Shown: positions 30,150 through 41,959, counted from the first letter of the stretch. The stretch: DNA of 64,000 bases from Branchipolynoe longqiensis (GCA_030323885.1 CM059192.1:61993593-62057592), one strand, 5' to 3'. Notes: generated by a model from the sequence alone, not told the origin. A program made the numbers and translations.

Positions 30150-31740
30150 TGGTGGTGCCTGAGTTGGATGTAAATAGACATAGTGGTGCTGGCAGGTCTG
30201 GGTGTGATTGCACTCAGGGCCTACCCCCCCCCCCTCTACTGGGATAGGGATCAACACACTCAAAGGTCAAGGTTGGTGGTGGCGTTGGGACCATACAGCT
30301 TGTGGTGGTGGGGCAGACCACTGGTAGCCATGGGAAGCAGGAATGCTGGATCCCTGGGGGTCTGAACTCTCTCTTCTTCTTTACACTTTGTACTCTTCCT
30401 TTCTCTTTGTCTGTATTGATTTCACCATAGCCTGCCTACACAGCCACAGATTCGAGCATTGGACTTTACAACCGTATCCAAGGCTCTTGCACTCTTTAAC
30501 ACTTTCTTGTTGCGGTCTCCCAAGATCCTCCCCCCAAAAAGTGCTCTGTAGAAAGTTCCTTTTCGCCATATTTATCTGTCTTCGTTTTTATGACTTCTTT
30601 ACCTTAGGGGTTATTTAAGGCAGCCTGTCTGTAGTAAGTTGACTGTGTGTAAACACCAATACTTTAATTGGGTCTAGCATTGGCATAGCTTGCTCATCTA
30701 GCTCGTGGTGCCTTCACCTTGGGAGAGGATTAGAGTCAACGTAGGTGCAATTGCCCTAAGTGCCGCCACGACACCTTTAGTTGCCCACAACATGCCGTCT
30801 TCTGTCATTTTTCTGCCTTCAACAAATTCTATCTGGTGGTTTAGAGCCTGTACACACACTTCTGGAATTGGTTTATCCCCATGTACTGTCTTGCCACTTC
30901 AATAATTGCTTTTTTACTTTTTGTTTAGATATAGAAGTGAGTTATGGCACCTGCCAAATTATCATCTAATTCAATTCTTGGTTTAACTGTTCAAAAAAAA
31001 TCTGTTTGTACAGCTCCTGCAGATCGCTTTGTAGGATGCCTTCCCCAGCTCTTCCGAAAGTTTAAGTACCTTACTTACCGGTGGGTCAGCCAAGCCCCCC
31101 CCCATGCCAGCGCTCGCGGCCAGACTCGTGGTGGTTACACCTGTCGTACCACCTGTCACTGTCACCCATGGCTTGTTCCTAAGTTTCTGAAGCATGGTCA
31201 GCGGGATATCAGAAGCTATTTCGCCGTCTGTTTCCCAGCCGTAGTCATGTAAATCTGTGAACTCCTGTTCATTTTCAGGGTATGGCATGTAGACTGTCTC
31301 TACCACTTGTTCGTGGCTGACATCCTCTATGTTAGGATGGTCGTCATACATGGCTTCAGCTTCCCTGACGATTTGGGGTGGTGACAGCTGAGCGGTTGCC
31401 GCCTCCTGTCTCGTCTGTTCTGCTTTCGACATTTCCACATATGCTGCATTCTTCTCCGTGAGGTTTTTCATTTCATTAAACAACGACCTCATTTCAGACA
31501 ACGCATTTGCCTCATGTGGTGTGGTAGCAATGGGTGCAGCAGTAGTCATACTTCCAAGTGCTGTTGCAGTCATTACATGTACAGATGTGCCAGCCACCTC
31601 GAGTGTATGGGATGCCATTTTAGTCTCAGGTGGCTGTTGCTTTTTCTTTTCGACAACTTGGGTTTCTGGCTCCGACTCACTTAGTGTGTGTGGTTCTGGC
31701 CTCAGCGGTTCTGGCACTGACATTGTAATGATAACAGTAC
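30150..31740 (-). pseudogene. Gag-like coding region, probably start of DIRS copy 3
   Basis: A 246-codon frame (30983-31723) starting MSVPEPLRPEPHTLSESEPE is acidic and proline/glutamate-rich, with SKVLKLSEELGKASYKAICR near its end. It breaks at an 8-T run (30994-31001 on the coding sense). Coding-like sequence continues in other frames (for example EFVEGRKMTEDGMLWATKGV and LRAIAPTLTLILSQGEG near 30720-30830, and a fragment at 30381-30569). Composition and position upstream of the RG-rich and RT relics fit a DIRS gag, but there is no diagnostic motif. It could instead be a host gene exon or another retroelement. Confidence 0.4.
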
Positions 31741-32199
31741 CGTCCTCTTCAACCTTCCGTGGCAGTTTGCGCCGTGTGGGCTACTATGGACCAACGAATG
31801 AGCTGTGTTGCGCATCACAGAAATTTGTCTAACAGGTCTTGTGGGTTTTCTGCAACATAAAGTTGCCAATTAGTTCATATGATACAATAAAGTAATGAAA
31901 TTCACTAACCTGAATACCTGTGAAAAGTTTTGAAAACTTTCCAAGTACAAAGTAAGTTAGATAGTGACTCCTCCGTGTACAACAGTCACCTGTTTACTAC
32001 GTGCTGACGGTCCGACTGTCGGCTTGCAACTGAAGGTAGCGCTTGACTTCTGGGGGGTTCGTAACCTTATGACAGTTACCGGCTGCAGAACAGTTACCGG
32101 CAGCAATATAGAGAGGCACTGATGAATTGGTCCAATCTTTGGTTGAAGATTAATCTTCTGGTGGGACGGTTGTAGAAGCTGGGGATGTCTTTACAACAA

Positions 32200-33056
32200 T
32201 TAAACGACGTATCGTTGGGGAGGTCCCGAATCACTCCGGTCTGGCGGTAGCACAGCACTCGTATCCAGTCGACAGCAGCAAGGGTTTAGGAGGAAGGGAC
32301 GGGTAAAGGTGGGTTCAACGGTTCCAGCAACACGAAAAAAGTAAGAGAACCGATAAGGTAAAGGGCCCCACCCAACCAAATAACTCCCTTGATCAGTGGG
32401 AGAAGTAAGCTTTGGAGAAGAAAAAAAAGGGGAAAAAAAAGGGTAGAGTATAGGAAAGAGAAATGAGGAGAGTTGAGTCAAAGGCAAGCCAAAGACACGG
32501 ACAGAGTAAGAGCAGAAATTGAAATGCTGGTGGACTCCTCCTCCAGGAACTCTTTTCAGACATTATCAAGGAGGAGCATGGCCAGCAAAGAGGAGATAGA
32601 GAGAGAGGTGTGGACGAAGTGCGGTCTGGATAGAGAGTGGAAGGTAGCTCGACAGGCGCAGGCTATTTATACTCTCCCCGGGACTTGGCTTCCTAGTGTT
32701 CGGTAGATGATGTACAAACTGACCGCCACACAGGACAGCAGTAGCTGTTAGGGCGCTGGCCATTATACACACGACAGCATGTGGCCCATTTTTTGCTCAC
32801 CTAATTCAATGACTGACTATGACACCGAATCTAATTGTTGCTGTTGTATTATTCAGGACGTGAGTGGCCTTTCATATCTCAGTCCAGTAGCCTTAAGAAA
32901 GGTTAACCCACCCAGGTGAGGCGATCACCAGAGTGTAGAAAAAAGGTAAGCTAGATCCACACTGACTGAGTAAGCACTGGTTCACTACAAACTAATGTCA
33001 GCTTCTCGTCGTCCTTCCAGCTTCCTCGCTCATTGTATGGGGACAAAGATGCATAT
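32200..33056. other. Unassigned sequence
   Basis: No gene recognised. Positions 32679-32702 (ACTTGGCTTCCTAGTGTTCG) match the reverse complement of 22648-22678, so both may belong to an unclassified retroelement end. Confidence 0.35.
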
Positions 33057-33384
33057 TTAATGCAATGTCATGCAACCAACAAAAGTGATTTTCATGTTCA
33101 GAATGTTGTATGTTCAAATGTCACCTTATGTGGCCAGGCGGGCATCCAGCGAATACTGACATATTTAAGTTGCCTAGTTCAAATCATTTCATTCCATTAT
33201 TTGAGATGAATACTTTAGATTTAATGCAATGTCATGCAACCAACAAAAGTGATTTTCATGTTCAGAATGTTGTATGTTCAAATGTCACCTTATGTGGCCA
33301 GGCGGGCATCCAGCGAATACTGACATATTTAAGTTGCCTAGTTCAAATCATTTCATTCCATTATTTGAGATGAATACTTTAGGT
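33057..33384. repeat. 164-bp direct duplication, two copies
   Basis: TTAATGCAATGTCATGCAAC begins at about 33057 and again 164 bases later. The copies look identical over their length, so the duplication is recent. Confidence 0.95.
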
Positions 33385-33439
33385 TGATCATTACTGTAGT
33401 CTGAAATAATTTTAATTATAAATGGTTTCGGTTAAAGGT

Positions 33440-33660
33440 ATTTGAAGTAGAAATATGCTAAATTAATCTTGGCATGAATGTCAACATTTTTACGCATAAG
33501 GTTTCAGCAGAAACATGCCTATTAATATGACTTAGTATTTCCTTCTATGCGGTAACAAATACTTAATAAGTGCACCAGTATCTATGTTGGGTATATCAAA
33601 TCAAATCTAGGTAAGTATTTTGCTTTCGAAAATTTATCGGACTATGCAGCTTTAACGTTG
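33440..33660 (-). repeat. Dispersed repeat family D, inverted copy
   Basis: The reverse complement reads TAGATACTGGTGCACTTATT, TTACCGCATAGAAGGAA and ATTTCTACTTCAAATACC, as at 4690-4990 and 5225-5370. Confidence 0.6.
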
Positions 33661-33679
33661 GTGATCAGACAAGAACCAG

Positions 33680-33753
33680 TGTTTTTGTATTTCAGTTATT
33701 AAATGACCTAGAGTAATGTTTTTGTATTTCAGTTATTAAATGACCTAGAGTAA
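33680..33753. repeat. 37-bp direct duplication
   Basis: GTTTTTGTATTTCAGTTATT followed by AAATGACCTAGAGTAAT occurs twice in a row without visible difference. Confidence 0.93.
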
Positions 33754-33959
33754 TTAATTAGTAAAACATAGATATTAATAGGTACCAGCATGTAATACTG
33801 CCCTAAGACATAGCTTAATCATGGACTACACCTTCATTTTTTATCTCATCAATTTGTATTTTACATAGATGTAAAGGGGAGATTTCCAGCTTACATATTG
33901 CAACCAAAAAATGTAAAAAAAATTAAAATATTAGATTTTAACTCTCCATGTGACACTTC

Positions 33960-35380
33960 TGGCCAGTTGTCAGGAGAGTGACCCATGTGTGTAAAACAAC
34001 GATGCTTGAAAGTGAGCATAACGCTTGTTTCATGAGGTGTTACATCATGAAACATGCGTTCGCCTTCAATTTTCACAATATCCAACCATGCAAGCCAGGA
34101 AAAACCCTGCTGCTATAAATAGCATAGCATCATAGATGCCTAGTTCTGAACACAAAAACTATAATATTATTTCCTAAAATGCATTAAAAGTGCAATCAAA
34201 ACTTGGTGTCACGGGTGAAACACGCGTTACAGCAAAAATTTATTTTGCGATACAAAATCCAACAATGGATCAAATCTCTTCTCACCACAATTTTCAAATA
34301 TACCGGGGGCATCTACACACCTACTGATGATCTGGTGTCAAGTCATAAACAGGATGTTGTGCTATGATGCTATTACTGTGGAATGTCACACATCGATGAG
34401 GAAGAAACACACATTTACCTGTTGTCATCTTCATTCTCTAAGTCATCGCAATATCTTTTTCTACATATGATAACTCATAACACTCAAAAGAAATATTTGT
34501 ATTCATGTAATGTGTACAAATAATGCCCTGAACAAATACATTTGTTGCATGCTATTAGCAGTTTGTAACCTAAGTCATTATTGAGTGTCACATGAAACAT
34601 GCGTTATGTTACATGAAACGTGTTACAATTCCAAGAACATCAGAAGTTAGGGAAGTGTTCCAAGATTACTTTGAAATATGTCCACAGCATAAAAAACTAA
34701 TAAGCATAAATACTTTTTCATCATCCAGGGATGAAAGTGTTCTCTGGGGAAAAAAAGCGGAAATGCTGAAATTCTCCCATAGGTTTAACATTGTCACGGA
34801 ACCGCTGAAAATTCCCGGAAGTCAGGTTTCATACATATTGGTATACGCTGATAGTACTGCGGCGTTTGAAGCCATTATTATTATACGCTGCTAGTGCTGC
34901 AGCATCTGCGCCACATATTAGTATATGCTGATGATGCTGCAGCATGAAACATCGTATTGGTTGGTTATTGGAGTTTTACGTCCTGGCAACATCTAAGGTC
35001 ATATCAGGACGGGGGCATGGTATTAGTATACACTTATAGCTACAGAAAAAATCCGCGAAATCGCAGAGATATTTCATCCCTGATCATCTGTGGTGCTTGT
35101 TTCATCATGAAGGAACAACTTTTCCTTTCCATGTTACGCATGTTTCAGTGTCACAATTTGATATGTTCTCTGTTCTACTCTCAAGTGGACGAACACTCAT
35201 AAAATTGCACTTAGTTACTCCTAGTGACTGCTGTTCAAAACATAACTCGGAAATAATAAGGGTCTTGTTCTAAATATTACATAATGAGGAGTTTTGTGTC
35301 AGGCCGAAACATGCTAACGTTCTCCACTTGGTCATGTTCAAAGCCACCCTGACTGGCAGTCGGGGTCCAAACAGCTTTTT
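33960..35380. repeat. Dispersed repeat, long relative of 21600-22110
   Basis: Both ends match 21600-22110; the middle (about 34150-35130) is extra and holds a (TATACGCTGATAGTGCTGC)-like minisatellite at 34840-34935 and a SINE-A tail at 34959-35015. Many GAAACATGCGTT words. Confidence 0.55.
34959..35015 (-). mobile_element. 57-bp SINE-A tail insertion
   Basis: Only the 3' end of SINE-A (TTACGTCCTGGCAACATCTA to CAGGACGGGGG). Flanked by CATCGTATT (34950-34958) and CATGGTATT (35016-35024), a one-mismatch target duplication. Confidence 0.75.
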
Positions 35381-35559
35381 TTTTTAAATTGTGTCTTAAA
35401 ATTGGATGTATGTGGAACACAACAAGCCTAATTGGGATAGCTGTAAATATTTCAGTTTTGACCTCCGGTTCCCCCTTTTTAGGACCAGCACTGAAGAAGA
35501 ACCCATTTAAGTAAAACCCATTGTATGATGAGTGTATTTAGTGAATATTCCTGAATTCA

Positions 35560-37260
35560 ATCAATCAATAGTTCCGTCCTCTAGTCGAGGGTTGGATGCA
35601 ATGGTTCTCCACTTGTCCCGATGGTGTGCTGTTCTGATAGACTGTGAATAATTCAAGCCTGTCCACTATGAAATATTTGTAAACCATGATGTTCTTGGTC
35701 TCCCTCTCCCTCTGCTGCCATTCACCTTCCCTTCCAACAATGTACGGTATATTGAACTCTGACGAATGATGTGGCCAAAATAAATAAGTTTCTTTGTCTG
35801 TGTAGTGGCAAACAAGCTTTTCTTATTTTTAACTTTTCTGAGAATTTCTTTGTTGGTGATCTTCTTGGTCCATGATATTTGCATCATCCTTCGATAAGTC
35901 TACATCTCAAATGCTGCTAAACGTTTGTACATTTTCTTAGAGATTGTCCATGTCTCAGCCCTATACATTAGAGTAGACCACACATAAGACTGAAGAATAC
36001 GCTTCCTTGTATGTATTAATATCTTACTTGATGTTAACACTCTATACATTTTGGAGAATGTTGTTCGGGCTATTGTTATCCTTCTCTTAATTTCTTCCTC
36101 ACATCTCCCATCATTTGTAATCTTTTGTCCGAGATATATGAATTCGGATACTTGTTCTATGTTTGTGCCATCTATAGTTATATTGATATTTGGTTTATCT
36201 GTCTTTTTACTTATAACCATTGTTTTGGTCTTCCTGCCATTCATCTTCATGTTGAATAGTATTCCAGCTTTATTGATTCTATTCACAATATCTTGTAGGT
36301 TTTTATCACTGTCTGCTAGTATTACACTGTCATCAGCATATCTAAGATTGTTGACTTTCATGCCACCTATTGTCACTCCCTTGCAATCTTCAATGTGTCT
36401 GAAAATCATCTCTGTGTACAGGTTAAAAAGACATGGTGACAATACACACCCCTGTTGAACTCCTTGTTTAATTATAACTTCATCCGATAGGCCCTGCTCC
36501 ATTTTTTATAAATATATGAATTCGGATACTTGTTCTATGTTTGTGCCATCTATGGTTATATTGATATTTGGTTTATCTGTCTTTTTACTTATAACCATTG
36601 TTTTGGTCTTCCTGGCATTCATCTTCATGTTGAATAGTATTCCGGCTTTATTGATTCTATTCACTATATCTTGTAGGTTTTTCTCACTGTCTGCTAGTAT
36701 TACACTGTCATCGGCATATCTAAGATTTTTGATGTTCATGCAATCTTCAATGTGTCTGAAAATCATCCCTGTGTACAGGTTAAATAGACATGGTGACAAT
36801 ACACATCCCTGCCGAACTCCTCGTTTAATCATAACTTCATCCGATAGGCCCTGCTCCATTTTTATAAATGCACGTTGTGTCCAGTATAAGTTCACAATTA
36901 GTTTAATGTCTTTGCCATTGACACCAATATCTTGTAAACATTTGATTAACAGTTCATGATTGACTCGGTCGAAGGCCTTCTCATAGTCAATAAAGCAGGC
37001 ATAAACATCCTGGTTCATTTCACAATAACGTTCACAAATCATTCTCATATTGAAAATCCCTTCACGTGTACCTCTTCCAGATATAAACCCACTTTGTACG
37101 TTACTGATTTGTTCTTCAATTTTCTGTCTGTTTCTCAGTAAAATTATTTTCAGGATCATCTTCAACATATGACTCATCAGGCTTAGTGTTCTGTACTCAG
37201 TACACAATGTTGGTTTTAGCTTCTTTGGGAGTCGTACAAATATGGATTCATTCATATTCA
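35560..37260 (-). pseudogene. LINE reverse transcriptase relic with internal duplication
   Basis: From the right, LPKKLKPTLCTEYRTLSLMS, FISGRGTREGIFNMRMI and DVYACFIDYEKAFDRVNHEL lead to the box GVRQGCVLSPCLFNLYTGM and the active site RYADDSVILAD. The stretch from the GCVLSP box to YLGQKIT is then repeated: 36517-36861 duplicates 36136-36501. The final part includes YVWSTLMYRAETW, FGHIIR and RGRGRPRTSWF, ending near 35562 in a W..IASNPRLEDGT-like tail. This is the usual order of a non-LTR retrotransposon reverse transcriptase and its C-terminal region. Stops and frameshifts make it inactive. The clade was not determined. No endonuclease precedes it. Confidence 0.85.
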
Positions 37261-37722
37261 ATTCAATTTCTATTAAGAAACCTAGTAATGACAATGTAAA
37301 CCCAAAGCCTAAAATTCCTGAATTACTGGTGCAAATAAAAACAACTCTGAAAACATGGTATTTTAATTGGCTCGCACTTCCTTGCACTACGTCATAGAAA
37401 AGCATGGATGGTACCAAAAGAAGCGCAATCACCTCAGCTTTTATGCCTATATAGTTTGCATAGGTCAAAAAAGGTCAAATTCCGTAATTTAAATTATTTT
37501 GAAAGTTTAAAACCCATCTGCAGAATTAAAAAATATTTAAAGTCTAATAAGATTTGACATGGATAGATAGACACTTTGATTCCCTTTCCAATGATATCAA
37601 TCTTATTATAGTGCCATTTAGGGCAACGCCCCGGACACAGACTATTGACACCAACTTGTTTGGACTTTTGCTGACCACGCTATGTTCATAATGGTAACAC
37701 CCATGTAGAAACATGTATATAT

Positions 37723-38603
37723 GAGTTGTTCTCAGAAAAGGTGGTCCATGATAGGTTACTCAGCTTGAAAGCTCATAGTGTTTCATGAAATTGACAAAAA
37801 CTTGCATTTGTCATGATACTGGTATAATAAAGAGATAGAATAAACAAAATCATTGACATTGGTGATTTCAATTCTTTGTAAACTGACAAATTATGGCAAA
37901 ATTCACTGCAAAACACATGGCCAGTTTGTGGCATGCTGATTGTCTGGTAAGCACAAAGTAATTATATCAACCACATGCAATAATTTGGAATAAATTTGCA
38001 AGACACATTTCAACTACTTAGAATACAAATCACACATTCCCTCTCCATACTTATTCAATTAGAACATACTAAACTTTTCTGTTACGGTTGTTACGCTTGG
38101 TGTCCACTTTGATCAGAAAGTTTCAAACTCGCATTGCACAGTAACCACATAAGTTAGGAACTACTTTTGCACATCCATGTAGAAATGGCACTAACAGAAC
38201 ACACATATATATACCAATTTTTTTTCACCTCTGTGAATGTAATCATATGGAAAAAGAACGTTTTGTTTTATATTAAGTTTGGTGTCCACCTTTATCTGCA
38301 ACAACCATACATCGAAAAGTCTCAATAACTTTTTAAAATAAAAGTATCAGGTACTAGCTTCTTGGTACATTCATGGGAGCCAGTTAGGGGACTTCAAAAG
38401 AAGCAAATGTTTCATAGGAACTCTTGTTTGTTTGATTTAAACATTCATGTATATGTCTGGTTTCCTCATACACGCTTCTGTAACAACCATACATGCTCAA
38501 TAATTATTGTCATTCAAAGCTTAGATTCTCATTGCTTAAGTCTTTTCTGTAATATTTAGAATTCAATAATATATTTCTATTATTACTTTTCTGAGAACAA
38601 CCC
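37723..38603. mobile_element. TIR element, GAGTTGTTCTCAGAAAAG termini
   Basis: Left GAGTTGTTCTCAGAAAAGGT; reverse-complemented right GGGTTGTTCTCAGAAAAGTA. ATAT at 37719-37722 and 38604-38607. 881 bp, AT-rich, no transposase. Terminal similarity to 29036-30009 puts both in one superfamily. Confidence 0.72.
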
Positions 38604-38689
38604 ATATGACATTGATGTATATTGAGATATATAACAGAATATATAATCTAATAGTGCGTCACATTTGGGGAGGATCCAACCCTTGCTCT

Positions 38690-39640
38690 AGGCACAATGA
38701 ATATTTAAAGATTTATTTAAATCAATATTTTTGGCTTCAGACACTTTTAAATTCGTATGTGTAATAAAATTGCAGCTTTTGATATTTTTAGCAAAATTAT
38801 TGTTGTAGCCAATATGTGTTAGTTCCATATGCGATGTGTGCACAATTTCAAGAAGATCAACCTATTGGATGAGCCACAGTGAGTGTTCAAAGCTTGATGA
38901 ACAAATTTTTATTTTGTATTTTGTACACTTTTCTTTTGTATGTGCAATCAAAATGCGCTTTTTGTATTTCTAGACAGAAACAATAATGTGTATTACCTCC
39001 AGATGATGTGCACTGTCAATTTATAGGAAGTTGGTTAAGTTACAATGAGCATTTAAAGATTCATCAAATTGATATACATGTACAGTCTAGTCTGCCAATA
39101 ACGCCCTCTGTCAATAACGGCAAAAAGTGCTGCCCCCGTCATGGCACCCTTTAATTTAATAGCATTGCCTCTGTGTCTAATGGACAACTGTCTTATGCAG
39201 GCAACGAGCCGTTTTTTCACCTATTTGATCAATATTCTGTCAATAATGACATGCCATACAGTTATTCTAACATCTGTCTGTGTCTGTGCATGTACCTGTG
39301 CCAGTGTATGTGCCTGTGCCCTCAGTCAGTCAGTCTCAGCCTATAACAGATCTCTCTCTATAACGGCATCAGGCTCCAGTCCCATGGGTGCCCGTTATAG
39401 AGAGAGTAGACTGTATTTGGTTTTCCGACAATTTGTCTTTATATGTTCAATCAAAATTCAATATTTTCCATATTTTTGGATATAATATTGATATAAATAA
39501 TATCTGTTAGTCTTAGTGAATGGTTATTGTAATACTGTGTCAAATAGAGGAAGATTCAAAAGATTGTTTTTACTGCAATGAGCTTTCAAACATTGAAATG
39601 CTGACAATAATAAAAGTGTAATTGTTTACATGCAAACAAT
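38690..39640. repeat. Degenerate tandem repeats of about 190 bp
   Basis: Recurrent blocks GA.CATTTAAAGATT.AT, TTTTCTTTTGTATGTGCAAT and CAAAATGCGCTTTTTGTATT are spaced roughly 180-200 bases apart, interrupted by the element at 39083-39413. Confidence 0.5.
39083..39413. mobile_element. Pogo/Tigger-like MITE with TA target duplication
   Basis: Left end TA|CAGTCTAGTCTGCCAATAAC; right end GTTATAGAGAGAGTAGACTG|TA. The CAGTCTAC...CTATAACG termini and TA duplication are typical of pogo-like Tc1/mariner derivatives. 331 bp; the 114-codon frame inside is not a transposase. Confidence 0.75.
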
Positions 39641-39774
39641 TACACCTTTTGACATTTTAGGATGCAAATATCTTTTGATTCTCTACAGATAGAGAGCTCT
39701 GAAAAAATAGGCTATTGCACTGCTATGAATATGTGAACTATTTAGCATTTATTCAGTCTTGTTGCAGTTTTCCA

Positions 39775-40035
39775 AGAAAATACTATGCCTTGAAAATGGC
39801 TATTTGACCAAATCCCAATAATTTTTTTTTTTAATGAATTGCACTTTTTGACATTGTCTTATTAAGAATCTGCATTACTAATTGATTTAGCAATTGACAA
39901 TTCAAATTCCTTTATATATGTAGAATGGAAATTGGTTAGCAGAACTCCCCTCACATCCTTCCACTTTTTATTATATTTGGTCAAAGTTCCACTTTTAATT
40001 CAAAATTAAAACAGTTTTATATATTTAATCTTAAA
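39775..40035 (-). repeat. Dispersed repeat, inverted counterpart of 10868-11170
   Basis: See 10868-11170. Words include GAATTGCACTTTTTGACATT and GTCAAAGTTCCACTTTTAAT. Confidence 0.65.
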
Positions 40036-40087
40036 AAATTATTATCGCAAGAACAATGATATATATATATACCCTTATAGGCTCAAG

Positions 40088-40175
40088 GCCCGGTCACATA
40101 CACGTTAGTGGATGTAGTTGAACGTAGTGGAGGCTAACGTAGTTGAACGTACCGGAGAAGTATGAATGCCAGTAC
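40088..40175. mobile_element. Truncated TIR element (family of 25771-26264)
   Basis: AAGGCCCGGTCACATACACG followed by TAGTGGATGTAGTTGAACGT. Only the left end is present; it ends near 40175, shortly before the Smurf exon. Confidence 0.7.
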
Positions 40176-40258
40176 GTTCACCTCTATATCTAACAAATTC
40201 AACTCTATCTAACAAATATTTAACACCAAATTAATATTGAGAACAATTCGATACTTAC

Positions 40259-40297
40259 GAAAGAAGTCTTTCTTGGCCAGGTTTTTCGCACATAATA
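40259..40297 (-). CDS. SMURF: Smurf-type HECT E3 ligase micro-exon, start of C2 domain
   Basis: A 39-nt exon with acceptor TTTGCAG before 40297 and donor GTAAGT after 40259, phase 1 at both ends. It reads LCAKNLAKKDFF with split codons on both sides (probable V before, R after). This matches the first beta strand of the Smurf C2 domain, and it joins exactly to LPDPFAK in the exon at 14547-14655. The exon encoding the initiator methionine and the preceding dozen or so residues should lie to the right on the minus strand, but I did not find it before the window end. On length alone such an exon would be missed; the protein match and phase agreement are what support it. Confidence 0.85.
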
Positions 40298-41280
40298 CTG
40301 CAAAGATAAAAGTGGGTGTCAGTTCATTTACTCCCAATACTCTACATGTTATGTTGAAGTGATATGTAGATTGGCCATGCACCAAGACACAACTGTCACC
40401 AGCCCAGACGCATGAATCAGTCCCAAATCCGCCACCGTCATGAAATGATAGCGGGTGTCATCCGAGTGCCGTTTGGCAACAGAGTCGCCTAGTTATAGTG
40501 GGTTCCGTGTAGATAACACGGGCTTTGCGCAATATAGGGTATTCACGTGATGTCATCAACCGGACGGGTGGCCATTGTGGCGATATCAAACAGTAAACAA
40601 CCCATAGAGTTTGCCTGTACGCGCAGTGCAAAAAGTCTATTTCATTCAAAATTAATAGAAATCCAGAACCATAACCGTATAAATTAAAAATAATCTATTC
40701 ATTGAATATGTTTTCTATATCTGTACCAAGCGATTTGTTTCTAGGTGGTGTGGTTTTAGAGATATTTCACTTTTTCTGTCTGAAGATTGCTCACTGCCAT
40801 TGACAATGCATTGACTCGATTGAGTATGCCGGTACGCGCAGTGCAAAATGCCAGTTTTATTCAAATTTAATAGAAATCCATAACCCTAACCGTATCAATT
40901 TAATATAATCTTTTTGATAAACATGTTTTCTATGTGTATTCCAATCAGTTTGTTTCTAGGTGTTGTGGTTTTAGAGATATTTAACCTTTTCTGGAGGAAG
41001 ATTGCTCATAGGCATTGAGTTTGCACTGTGACAGTGTGTTATTATTGTGGTTACTATCGCCACAATGGCCGCACTTCCGTTTAGCGTGACGGCAGTGCAT
41101 ACCCTATATACCCCCCTCCACCCCCACCCCCATCCTGCTCCATGTAAACAACTGATACACGGGCACACTGTATCAACTCCCAAAAATTTCCATTCATCCC
41201 GGGCAAACGGAAGCTACAAACCCGGTGGGTGAATGGACCAGGGCCTGGGTGGGCCTCGGAGGCTTCTCGGAGAAATTCTG

Positions 41281-41465
41281 GACATCGCGCTAGTCTGAAT
41301 GGCAAAAGCAGTTGGTTGCCTCAAAAATGGCTGCCTTCATACGGTGCGGCCATTTGCAATTGAAAAGAAGGGCTCTGATTGGCTGAAACCACTGAATCCA
41401 GCGGCCATTTTCGAGAAAAAAAATTTGCCTCCTACCTATAAAGTGAGACGCGCCGGAGTCGACTT
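41281..41465 (+). repeat. Dispersed repeat, copy of 52365-52607
   Basis: CGCTAGTCTGAATGGCAAAAGCAGTTGGTTG, then CCATTTGCAATTGAAA, CTGATTGGCTGAAACCACTG and GCGGCCATTTTCGAG, all shared with 52365-52607 and inverted at 2440-2575 (longest identical words under 20 bases). Confidence 0.6.
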
Positions 41466-41474
41466 TGAAGTGTG

Positions 41475-41950
41475 CCGTAGGGTGGGAAAGTATGCAGTCG
41501 GGTGGGAAAGTATGCAGTCGGGTGGGGAAGTATGCAGTCGGGTGGGGCAGTAGGGGTTGTTGTTGTTGGTTGTTGTTTTACATCCCAGCAACATCTAAGG
41601 TCATATCAGGATGGGTAGCGACTTGTGATAGTGCACACTCATGCCGACTTTATAGTGCGACCCCACTGGGAAATGAGGGCACCATGACCCAATACCCCAC
41701 TGAGTCACATTATCCTAACACTGAGCTAACCAGTCCTTGCCCTATGCTATTAATGCCGAGTGCCAGGCTAGGAAGCGACAAGTATCAATTTTAAATTCAT
41801 TGACTCGACTGGGAACCAAACTCCCGACCTTCCACATGTGAGGCCCATGCTCTACCGATTAGGCCACCGCACCCGGTGTTGCAGTAGACAGTAGAGTGGG
41901 GATGTATGCAATAAGGTAGGGAAGTATGCAGTAGGGTGGGAAGGTATGCA
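41475..41950. repeat. 21-bp minisatellite split by a SINE
   Basis: GGGTGGGAAAGTATGCAGTCG repeats at 41475-41553, and related units resume at about 41890-41950. The SINE-A in between may be flanked by GCAGTAG on both sides. Confidence 0.8.
41560..41875 (-). mobile_element. SINE-A, full length
   Basis: Minus-strand head GGTGGCCTAATCGGTAGAGC (A-box-like) and GTTTGGTTCCCAGTC (B-box region), then the family body and a TGTTGCTGGGATGTAAAACA tail. Full copies run roughly 310-335 bp. Confidence 0.85.
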
Positions 41951-41959
41951 GTGCATACT

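Larger units (their letters stand above)
25480..31740 (-). mobile_element. Degraded DIRS copy 3, interrupted by later insertions
   Basis: Fragments are in DIRS order on the minus strand: gag-like (31723 to about 30150), gag RG-rich C-terminus (28620-28379), RT (28370-27846), RNase H C-terminal segment (27427-27203), recombinase N-part (27062-26810) and recombinase C-part (25745-25480). Interruptions are a TIR element in ATGT repeats (28814-30141), SINE pieces (27658-27846 and 27250-27293) and two TIR elements (25771-26264 and 26441-26743). Membership of the 30150-31740 part is less certain. Confidence 0.65.
14656..40258 (-). other. Smurf intron of about 25.6 kb loaded with transposons
   Basis: Bounded by matching phase-1 splice sites. 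It contains the complete DIRS element, a degraded DIRS copy, Gypsy gag-protease, a LINE RT and many small elements, nearly all annotated separately. No other Smurf coding sequence is needed between the two exons, since they encode adjacent residues. Confidence 0.8.
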
